DNA of 64,000 nucleotides from Paraburkholderia dioscoreae (GTDB lineage: Bacteria > Pseudomonadota > Gammaproteobacteria > Burkholderiales > Burkholderiaceae): assembly GCF_902459535.1 (NCBI RefSeq), contig NZ_LR699553.1, positions 3,658,001 through 3,722,000 of the forward strand, read 5' to 3'. Shown piece by piece: positions 8,624 to 15,472 of this stretch. Below the pieces are notes generated by a model. The model worked only from the letters and a program-made list of their open reading frames with translations. It ran no database searches and was not told the DNA's origin. The first letter of the stretch is position 1. Each line of letters opens with the position of its first letter. The position numbers were made by a program, and so were the translations under genes.

Positions 8624-10072
8624 ATGTCCACGCCGACTCCGTCCGCTCCCACGCCCAGTACCCCTTCCCCACGCTCGCTCACGGTGATGCTGTGGGTCGT
8701 CGCTACCGGCTTCTTCATGCAGACGCTCGACTCGACCATCGTCAACACCGCGCTCCCCGCGATGGCGACGAGCCTCGGCGAGTTGCCGCTGCGCATGCAA
8801 TCGGTGGTGATCGCCTATTCGCTGACGATGGCCGTGATGATCCCCGTGTCAGGCTGGCTCGCCGACAAGCTCGGCACGCGCCGCGTGTTCTTCAGCGCGA
8901 TCCTGGTGTTTGCAGTCGCCTCGTTGCTGTGCGCGAACGCGCATACCCTGAATCAGCTCGTGGCTTTCCGCATCATGCAAGGCGTGGGCGGCGCCATGCT
9001 GTTGCCGGTCGGCCGGCTCGCGGTACTGCGTACCTTTCCGGCAGAACGCTATCTGCCGGCGCTCTCGTTCGTGGCGATCCCCGGTCTGATCGGACCGCTG
9101 ATCGGCCCCACGCTCGGCGGCTGGCTCGTGAAGATCGCCTCGTGGCACTGGATCTTTCTGATCAACGTGCCGGTGGGCATCGTAGGTTGCATCGCCACGT
9201 TTATCTTCATGCCGGATAGCCGCAACGAGCACGTCGGCAAGTTCGACATGAAAGGCTACTTGCTGCTGATCCTGGGCATGGTGGCAATTTCGTTCGCGCT
9301 CGACGGCCGCACCGAATTCGGCATTCAGCACGCCACAGTGCTGGTGCTGCTGATCCTGAGCCTTGCCTGCTTTGTCGCCTACGGCTTGCACGCCGTGAGC
9401 GAGCCCTCGCCGATTTTCTCGCTCGACCTCTTCAAGATCCACACCTTCAGCGTGGGCCTGCTGGGCAATCTGTTCGCGCGGATCGGCAGCGGCGCGATGC
9501 CTTATCTGATTCCTCTGCTATTGCAGGTGAGTCTCGGCTATAGCGCCTTCGAAGCCGGCCTGATGATGCTGCCGGTGGCAGCCGCGGGCATGGCGTCCAA
9601 ACGTCTCGTGACGACGCTGATCATCAAGTACAGCTATCGGCGCGTGCTGATCATCAACACGGTGCTGGTCGGCTTGACGATGGCAAGCTTCGCGCTCACC
9701 GCCGCGAACCAGCCGCTGTGGCTGCGGCTTGTGCAACTGGCACTCTTCGGCGGCGCCAACTCGATCCAGTTCACCGCGATGAACACGCTGACGCTCAAGG
9801 ATCTGGGCACCGGCGGCGCGAGCAGCGGCAACAGCCTGTTTTCACTGGTCCAGATGCTGTCGATGAGTCTCGGCGTGACGGTGGCCGGCGCCCTGCTCGC
9901 CACCTTCACCGGCCTGCTGCCGCGTGTGACGGCCGCCAATTCGCTGCCCGCATTTCACGCGACGTTCCTGTGTGTCGGCATCATCACGGCGGGCTCGTCG
10001 TGGATCTTTGCGCAACTGTCGCCGGACATCCGCACGCCCGCGAAAAAGACCGATCCCTCCGAACGAACCTGA
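8624..10072 (+). CDS. DHA2-family MFS multidrug efflux transporter
   Basis: A 482-residue inner membrane protein of the major facilitator superfamily, DHA2 (14-helix, EmrB/QacA) group. The signature LDSTIVNTALPAMA occurs in helix 1, LADKLGTRR is the loop 2-3 motif, and hydrophobic segments continue to GIITAGSSWIFAQ. It most resembles MdtD-like putative multidrug exporters that use proton antiport. The first 15 residues are a Pro/Ser/Thr-rich tail before helix 1. No membrane-fusion partner (EmrA) is adjacent, so it probably works alone or pairs with a gene elsewhere. Substrate unknown. Confidence 0.9.
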   Translation: MSTPTPSAPTPSTPSPRSLTVMLWVVATGFFMQTLDSTIVNTALPAMATSLGELPLRMQSVVIAYSLTMAVMIPVSGWLADKLGTRRVFFSAILVFAVASLLCANAHTLNQLVAFRIMQGVGGAMLLPVGRLAVLRTFPAERYLPALSFVAIPGLIGPLIGPTLGGWLVKIASWHWIFLINVPVGIVGCIATFIFMPDSRNEHVGKFDMKGYLLLILGMVAISFALDGRTEFGIQHATVLVLLILSLACFVAYGLHAVSEPSPIFSLDLFKIHTFSVGLLGNLFARIGSGAMPYLIPLLLQVSLGYSAFEAGLMMLPVAAAGMASKRLVTTLIIKYSYRRVLIINTVLVGLTMASFALTAANQPLWLRLVQLALFGGANSIQFTAMNTLTLKDLGTGGASSGNSLFSLVQMLSMSLGVTVAGALLATFTGLLPRVTAANSLPAFHATFLCVGIITAGSSWIFAQLSPDIRTPAKKTDPSERT

Positions 10073-10074
10073 TG

Positions 10075-10124
10075 TTCGCTGGCCCGCAGCCGACCCGCAA
10101 CGGGGCGCGGGCCGCACCAGCGAA
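10075..10124 (+). terminator. Possible terminator hairpin after the MFS gene
   Basis: TTCGCTGG (10075-10082) pairs with CCAGCGAA (10117-10124), and an inner GCCCGC pairs with GCGGGC. It begins just after the transporter stop codon. There is no run of T after the stem, so it may act otherwise. Confidence 0.35.
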
Positions 10125-10319
10125 GTGCGAATCGTCGCGCTCGCGCCCGCGCTGGCGCACAATCGTCTTATCTGAGGGTGATCTGACTGGGACACTCGGG
10201 CATGCGTGCTGTGTTTCCGCACGCGCATAGTTCTTGCTCGGCTATCCTGTAAACTCACATTTTGCGCATGCGGACTCGTGTCGAGCATGCAGGCGCGCCG
10301 CCACCTCCACACGACTGAC

Positions 10320-11597
10320 ATGATGAGCATGATCGAACTCGATCCTCCCGGCTTCCAGCCGCCGCGCCCAATGGCCGGCGACGAGGGCTCCCGGCGCACC
10401 GTTCTGTACGGCGGCTACACTGTTTTCAGCGTGTTCCAGCCGGTTTTCTCCGTGTCGCACCGGCGCGCGATCGGTTATCACGCTTCGCTGCGCGCCCGCG
10501 ACGAACACGGCTTGCAAGTGCCCTCGCACGAAGTTTTCACGCAAGCCGCGCGGCGCGGCGACCTGCTCGAACTCGGACGGCTCGCTGAATCGCTGCATCT
10601 GGGCAACTTCAACGCGTTCGACAGCCACGACGAATGGCTCTTCCTGAGCCTGCACCCGGCCGCGCTGATGGACACCAGCTACGGCGACGCGCTGCTGGCA
10701 GGCCTCAAGGCGCTCGGCCTGCCTCCGCAGCGCGTGGTACTCGAAGTTTCCGAACAGGCGGGCGGTGAAACTACGCGTTTTGCCGAAATCATCGATGCGC
10801 TGCGCAAATCCGGCTTCCTGATCGCGCTCGACGGCTTTGGCGCGAAGCATTCGAACATTGACCGTGTGTGGAATCTGCGGCCGGACATCGTCACGCTCGA
10901 CCGCTGCATTCTCGCGCAAGCCAGCGAACACTCGCATATTGAACGCGTGCTGCCGGGCCTCGTCTCGCTGCTGCACGAATCCGGCCAGCTGGTGCTGATG
11001 GGCGGCCTGACCACCGAACGCGACGCGCTGATCGCCCTCGAATGCAACGTGGACTTCGTGCAAGGCGCGTTTTTCGCGGGCCCGAGCGTCGAACCGGTCA
11101 AGCCGCAAGCGGCGGCCGGCTTGATGGACTCGCTCTCCGCAGCGCTGCGTGAGCGGGTCGCCGCGCGCGAGCGTGCACAGTCCGCACGGCTCGCGCCGTA
11201 CGTCACCGCGCTCGAGACGGCAGCCGCGCAACTGGTGGCCGGCGAGTCGGTCGCGCAAGCCACCGCATCGCTCCTCACGCTCGGCGAGACGGCACGCTGC
11301 TTCGTGCTGGACGGTTCGGGCCGGCAGATCGGCGACAACGTGCTGCCGTCGGGGCGCGCCTCGCAACGCGCCAAGCGTTTCCGCCCGCTGCTGCATTCGG
11401 AAGGCGCGAGTTGGGAGCGCCGGCCGTACTTTATCCAGGCGATGCGCGTGCCCGGCCAGGTGCACCTCACCCCGCCCTACCTGTCGATCAATGAAGCTCA
11501 CCTGTGCGTGACCGCCTCGATCGCCGCGCATACGCCGACGGGCACACAGGTGCTATGCGTGGACATCAACTGGGAAGTCGCCGCCCACCGGAATTGA
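10320..11597 (+). CDS. Degenerate EAL-domain protein with C-terminal sensor-like domain
   Basis: A 425-residue protein. Residues about 35-265 follow the EAL phosphodiesterase fold (FQPVFSVSHRRAIGY, LGRLAESLHLGNF, LPPQRVVLEVSE, LVLMGGL, VDFVQGAFFAGP). The catalytic signature is lost: the EAL motif reads ASL (residues 55-57), the metal-binding Asn motif reads LFLSLHP, and the DD pair of DDFG is DGFG. It is therefore probably a non-catalytic c-di-GMP binder or a protein-interaction module. Residues about 285-425 (TARCFVLDGSGRQIGDNV, PPYLSINEAHLCVTASI) resemble the PAS/Cache-like domain that follows EAL in YkuI-type proteins. The start is uncertain: ATG at 10320 is chosen, but 10287 or 10206 are possible. 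Its 3' end overlaps the convergent sigma gene by 45 bases. Confidence 0.75.
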   Translation: MMSMIELDPPGFQPPRPMAGDEGSRRTVLYGGYTVFSVFQPVFSVSHRRAIGYHASLRARDEHGLQVPSHEVFTQAARRGDLLELGRLAESLHLGNFNAFDSHDEWLFLSLHPAALMDTSYGDALLAGLKALGLPPQRVVLEVSEQAGGETTRFAEIIDALRKSGFLIALDGFGAKHSNIDRVWNLRPDIVTLDRCILAQASEHSHIERVLPGLVSLLHESGQLVLMGGLTTERDALIALECNVDFVQGAFFAGPSVEPVKPQAAAGLMDSLSAALRERVAARERAQSARLAPYVTALETAAAQLVAGESVAQATASLLTLGETARCFVLDGSGRQIGDNVLPSGRASQRAKRFRPLLHSEGASWERRPYFIQAMRVPGQVHLTPPYLSINEAHLCVTASIAAHTPTGTQVLCVDINWEVAAHRN

Positions 11598-12539
11598 CGT
11601 CAAGGCGCTCTGCTGGATCCGCGCAAGCAGTTGCCTGACTGCGGCGCGGCCCAGCATGCGGTTGGCGGCCCGCAAGCGCGCCGAACTGGTCACCACGCGC
11701 ATGGCGACGATCTTTGCGGAGCCATCCGCGAAGCTGTTCGTGGATATGTCGAGAACGCCGACCACCTCGCCCTCGAAGAGCAACGCAACACACAATGTGC
11801 CCGCGACCGACACCGTCTCGGCGTTGCTGGCATGCTCGACGAGCGACGTTACCGTATCCATCCACCCGGCCATTGCCGGTTCCGGCGCGCTCACCGGCGT
11901 GCACAAAGGCGCGTCGCTGACGACCTCCGGCGCGTCACTAAAGAGCCGCAGCAGGCCGGCTCGATCCTGCGCCTCAAGCGCTGTGCGCAAGCGTTCCACG
12001 ATCCGCGCATGCGCGGCCGGGTCGGGCCGCTCCACCGGCGCACCCGCCCGTTGCAGACGCGCTTTGGCCCGATGGACGATCTGCCGGCAGGCGGCAGGCG
12101 TGCGCTCGAGAATCGCCGCGATCTCAGCGTAATCACAGTCGAAGGCTTCGTGCAGCACGAATGCCGCGCGTTCGTCGGGTTTCAGCCGCTCAAGCAGCAG
12201 CATCACGCCATAGGACATCTCCGCCGCGCGCAAGGCCAGTTCCTCGGCCGATGGCGCGACTTCGTCGAGCCACGGTTCCGGCAACCAGCCGGCGGCCTGC
12301 GACGCGCGTTCGCGCTGCACATGACGCAGCCGGTCGATCGCCGCGCGCGTGGTGATCGTGGTAAGCCAGGCGGCCGGTGTCTGCACCTCCTGCGTGTCTG
12401 CGAGGTGCCATTTCAGGCCGACGTCTTGCACCACGTCTTCTGCTTCGGCGCGGCTGCCGAGCATTCGGTACGCCAGCGCGAGCAGGCGGGCGCGCACGGC
12501 CTCGAAGCTGGATGCCTTCTCGATTGCTTTTTCCGTCAT
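11553..12539 (-). CDS. ECF41-like sigma factor (SigJ type) with C-terminal SnoaL-like extension
   Basis: A 328-residue extracytoplasmic-function sigma factor. Region 2 (ARLLALAYRMLGSRAEAEDVVQD) and region 4 (CDYAEIAAILERTPAACRQIVHRAKARLQ) are clear, and the linker carries WLPEP (residues 85-89), typical of ECF41/SigJ proteins. Residues about 175-328 form the fused SnoaL-like regulatory domain that replaces an anti-sigma factor in this group (LLFEGEVVGVLDI is recognisable). The DGGGK and NPDKL motifs of typical ECF41 members are missing; SDAPLCTP and SSARL stand there, so regulation may differ. The start at 12539 follows GGAGG with a 7-base gap. A matching ECF41-type promoter lies upstream. 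The usual ECF41 partner (carboxymuconolactone decarboxylase or oxidoreductase) is not adjacent. Confidence 0.9.
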   Translation of the reverse strand: MTEKAIEKASSFEAVRARLLALAYRMLGSRAEAEDVVQDVGLKWHLADTQEVQTPAAWLTTITTRAAIDRLRHVQRERASQAAGWLPEPWLDEVAPSAEELALRAAEMSYGVMLLLERLKPDERAAFVLHEAFDCDYAEIAAILERTPAACRQIVHRAKARLQRAGAPVERPDPAAHARIVERLRTALEAQDRAGLLRLFSDAPEVVSDAPLCTPVSAPEPAMAGWMDTVTSLVEHASNAETVSVAGTLCVALLFEGEVVGVLDISTNSFADGSAKIVAMRVVTSSARLRAANRMLGRAAVRQLLARIQQSALTSIPVGGDFPVDVHA

Positions 12540-12634
12540 AAGTAGACCTCCAGATCGTGAGCGGTGAAAAGTGCGCGGCGCCTTGCCTGCGATCTTGTCC
12601 GGGCGCGCGCCAGCAGCGTCATTCCTTTCGACTT

Positions 12635-12661
12635 GACGGCTGGGCACGGATCGATGTGACA
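12635..12661 (-). promoter_or_regulatory. ECF41-type promoter for the sigma gene (autoregulation)
   Basis: On the minus strand TGTCACA (12655-12661) is followed after exactly 16 bases by CGTC (12635-12638). This is the promoter consensus reported for ECF41 sigma factors, as I recall it (TGTCACA-N16-CGTC). It directs transcription toward the sigma gene, leaving a leader of roughly 85-90 bases. Confidence 0.75.
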
Positions 12662-12681
12662 GCGTCGCGCAAAAATATTTC

Positions 12682-12708
12682 TGTCACATCGTTCCGTGCC
12701 GCGCCGTC
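12682..12708 (+). promoter_or_regulatory. ECF41-type promoter for the clpP paralogue
   Basis: TGTCACA at 12682-12688, a 16-base spacer, and CGTC at 12705-12708 match the ECF41 consensus and point toward clpP, whose ATG is about 80 bases downstream. The spacer (TCGTTCCGTGCC...) is nearly the same as in the divergent promoter (TCGATCCGTGCC...). The two -35 elements are 20 bases apart around an AT-rich core. Confidence 0.75.
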
Positions 12709-12789
12709 ATAAGGGCAACAACCGGCGCATTGAATGCGCGGGTGCTCCGCACAACTCACCGTCACCCGGGCGGCATACGCGAGGTCAAC

Positions 12790-13437
12790 ATGCATAGCAG
12801 CTACCCAACCATCACCGGCCTTGGCCTCGTGCCCACCGTGATCGAACAGTCCGGTCGCGGCGAGCGCGCCTATGACATCTATTCGCGTCTGCTGCGCGAG
12901 CGCATCGTATTTCTCGTTGGGCCCGTGAACGAGCAGTCGGCCAGCGTGATTGTCGCGCAGTTGCTGTTTCTGGAATCCGAGAATCCCGACAAGGATATTT
13001 CTTTTTACATCAATTCGCCGGGCGGTTCCGTATACGACGGCCTCGCGATCTACGACACCATGCAGTTCATCAAACCGGAGGTCTCCACGTTGTGCACCGG
13101 CTTTGCCGCGAGCATGGGAACCTTCCTTCTGACCGCCGGCCAGCGCGGCAAGCGGTATGCGTTGCCGAACGCACGCATCATGATCCACCAGCCGTCAGGC
13201 GGCAGCCAGGGCACGGCGGCAGACGTCGAGATCCAGGCGAAGGAAGTGCTCTATCTGCGAGAGCGCCTGAATGCCATGATGGCCGAGCGCACCGGCCGCA
13301 GCATTGAGGAAATTGCCCGCGATACCGACCGCGACAACTTTATGTCGGCACACGCGGCCAAAACGTATGGTCTCGTCGACGAGGTGCTGGAAACGCGCGC
13401 AGCGTTAGATGCGTCTCCGTATCTCCACGACAGGTAG
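12790..13437 (+). CDS. clpP: ATP-dependent Clp protease proteolytic subunit (stand-alone paralogue)
   Basis: A 215-residue ClpP serine protease subunit, expected to form the cytoplasmic tetradecameric chamber fed by ClpX or ClpA. The catalytic triad is present: S108 in FAASMG, H133 in MIHQPSGG, D182 in DRDNFM. The chosen start at 12790 follows GAGG, and the N-terminus PTVIEQSGRGERAYDIYSRLL is typical. It is not in the tig-clpP-clpX setting of the housekeeping gene, so it is probably a second clpP. It is divergent from the ECF41-like sigma gene and preceded by a promoter that this sigma would recognise, suggesting inducible use under a specific stress. It may mix with the main ClpP or form its own complex. 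Confidence 0.93.
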   Translation: MHSSYPTITGLGLVPTVIEQSGRGERAYDIYSRLLRERIVFLVGPVNEQSASVIVAQLLFLESENPDKDISFYINSPGGSVYDGLAIYDTMQFIKPEVSTLCTGFAASMGTFLLTAGQRGKRYALPNARIMIHQPSGGSQGTAADVEIQAKEVLYLRERLNAMMAERTGRSIEEIARDTDRDNFMSAHAAKTYGLVDEVLETRAALDASPYLHDR

Positions 13438-13685
13438 CGCGGTGACGCCTGGCAGATCCATCGCACACCGCCGGGCTAGCGTGTCGAATTGTTTCGTCGC
13501 AAGGCGCGCCTCGGCGTGAACCGCCCTGAAAAACCGTGGAAAACGTCGCAGAGAGCCGGCGTCATTCCGGGTTCAGGCCGCCTACACCGGCACGCGCGCT
13601 GAACACAAAAACTGATCACCTCCGCTGGAATCGCTATCATGGTCGCGATTCGTCGAATTTGACGATCGCTTCAATGGAGATATAC

Positions 13686-15125
13686 ATGGCGTCATCCAAC
13701 GAAACCGTCAGCATGGCGCTGTTCTGCGATTTCGAAAACGTCGCGCTCGGCGTGCGCGACGCGAAATATGACAAGTTCGATATCAAGCTGGTGCTTGAAC
13801 GGCTGCTGCTCAAGGGCAGCATTGTCGTGAAGAAAGCGTACTGCGACTGGGACCGCTACAAGAGTTTCAAAGGCGCGATGCACGAAGCCAATTTCGAATT
13901 GATCGAAATTCCGCACGTGCGCCAGTCGGGCAAGAATTCCGCCGACATCCGGCTCGTGGTCGACGCGCTCGACCTTTGCTACACGAAATCGCACGTCAAT
14001 ACGTTCGTCATCATCAGCGGCGACTCTGACTTTTCGCCGCTGGTGTCGAAGCTGCGCGAGAACGCCAAGCAGGTGATCGGCGTCGGCGTGCAGCAATCCA
14101 CGTCGGATCTGCTGGTCGCGAACTGCGACGAGTTCTTCTTTTACGATGACCTCGTGCGGGAAAGCCAGCGCACGGTCGCCAAACGCGAGTCGTCGCGTCC
14201 GCCCCAGGCCGCCCAGCCGGCGGCCAAACGCGCACCCGACGAAGAGAAAACCCGCAACAAGGAAGATCTCGAAAAACGCCGCACCAAGGCCGTCGAGATC
14301 GCGGTGCAAACGTTCGACGCGCTTGCGTCGGAACGCGGCGATAGCGGCAAGATCTGGGCGTCGGTACTGAAGAACGCGATCAAACGCCGCAAGCCGGATT
14401 TCAACGAGACGTACTACGGTTTTCGCGCCTTCGGCAATCTGCTGGAAGAAGCTCATGCCCGCGGACTGCTCGAATTCGGCCGCGACGAGAAGTCCGGCGC
14501 ATATGTCTATCGGAGTTCGGTTGCGAATGCGGCTGGCGAGAACGCGAGCGAGGCCGCCGAGGCTGCCGAGTCGGCGGAACAGTTGTATGAGGCGCAGGTC
14601 GCAGAAACGGTGAGCGCCGAGTCGGGCGGCAAGCACGAGTCGCGCCGCCGAGGGCGAGGCAATCGCAAGGCAGGCCGCGGCCAGCAGGAAACCGTTCACG
14701 AAGAACGTCATGCTACCGAGCACGGTGGCAGCGCTCAGGCCCAAACGGACAACCTGCACGCGCAAACGCCGAAAAACAGCGAGTTCGTTTTTGAACTGCC
14801 GGAAGCGCCGACGGCGTCGCCGGAAACTCTTGCGGCCGAAGTGTCGGGCGGCGTTGACAGCGGAGCCAACGAACCGCATACGGGTGGCAAACAACCCGCG
14901 CGCCGTAAAGAACGCGCACCTCGCAAGACGGCTGCGAAAAAAGCAAAGAAAGCCGAGCCGCGAAGCATCGATGATATTCCGGAAATCGCGGCGCCTGCTG
15001 AAACGGCGGCGGCCCCTTCTGCCACGGCGGAAGAAGCGTCCGCGCCGGCAAAAAAGGCCGCACGCAAAGCTGCGCCGCGCAGTCGTCGTCCGCGCAAGAC
15101 CGCTGCCACGGGTGACGTGCAGTAA
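13686..15125 (+). CDS. NYN (LabA/DUF88) ribonuclease-like protein with OST-HTH/LOTUS domain
   Basis: A 479-residue protein. Residues about 8-155 are a NYN domain, a PIN-like nuclease fold, with the acidic positions in LFCDFENV, NSADIRLVVDAL and ISGDSDFSPL. Residues about 197-276 are an OST-HTH (LOTUS) RNA-binding winged helix (VEIAVQTFDALASERG, WASVLKNAIKRRKPDF, GFRAFGNLLEEA). The C-terminal 200 residues are low complexity, rich in Ala, Glu, Lys and Arg (RRRGRGNRKAGRG, KKAARKAAPRSRRPRKT), like an RNA- or DNA-binding tail. The start at 13686 follows ATGGAGATATAC. It is probably an RNA-processing or RNA-binding protein; no substrate is known. It is followed by a hairpin terminator. Confidence 0.85.
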   Translation: MASSNETVSMALFCDFENVALGVRDAKYDKFDIKLVLERLLLKGSIVVKKAYCDWDRYKSFKGAMHEANFELIEIPHVRQSGKNSADIRLVVDALDLCYTKSHVNTFVIISGDSDFSPLVSKLRENAKQVIGVGVQQSTSDLLVANCDEFFFYDDLVRESQRTVAKRESSRPPQAAQPAAKRAPDEEKTRNKEDLEKRRTKAVEIAVQTFDALASERGDSGKIWASVLKNAIKRRKPDFNETYYGFRAFGNLLEEAHARGLLEFGRDEKSGAYVYRSSVANAAGENASEAAEAAESAEQLYEAQVAETVSAESGGKHESRRRGRGNRKAGRGQQETVHEERHATEHGGSAQAQTDNLHAQTPKNSEFVFELPEAPTASPETLAAEVSGGVDSGANEPHTGGKQPARRKERAPRKTAAKKAKKAEPRSIDDIPEIAAPAETAAAPSATAEEASAPAKKAARKAAPRSRRPRKTAATGDVQ

Positions 15126-15472
15126 GCGTCGCACGTCAGCGCGGCGGCCGGTGTCGCTGCCTGCCTGGCATCGCTGCCCCAGCATCGCGGCCTCGGCATC
15201 GCGGCCCGGCGTTTAATGTGCGCCCGGCGGCAAAAGAATGCGCCCGCTCCCTGCGAGCGGTACGCTTCCCGCACTGAGCAATGCATTACGACGCGCGTGA
15301 ACCCAGCGTGAAACAGAAAGCCCCTGTATCCGGAAAACCGGACACAGGGGCTTCTTTTCACACGCGATCCGAACCGTCGCAGGCTAACCGCCAACACTAC
15401 GTCCCACCGCCTACGCGAACACGCTCAGCAACAACCGCATCCCGCCAAACGCAATACAAAAACCTCTTCCAC
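15126..15472. other. Intergenic region between convergent genes
   Basis: No convincing gene. It holds the bidirectional terminator at 15318-15358; the rest is GC-rich sequence with CATCGCGGC-like direct repeats near 15170-15210. Confidence 0.6.
15318..15358. terminator. Bidirectional rho-independent terminator
   Basis: The stem AAGCCCCTGT plus TCCGG closes on an AAAA loop and pairs with CCGGA plus ACAGGGGCTT, with one mismatch position, followed by CTTTT-like sequence. It lies between the convergent NYN gene and the PQQ-like lipoprotein gene. Confidence 0.75.

Noticed and set aside
6873..8672. Long upstream extension of the DUF2917 frame (total 701 codons)
   Set aside because: It is antisense to the MocR gene; only the last 101 codons have a family match and a ribosome binding site.
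13692..15185. 497-codon minus-strand frame
   Set aside because: Shadow of the NYN-LOTUS gene, which has clear domains and a good start site.
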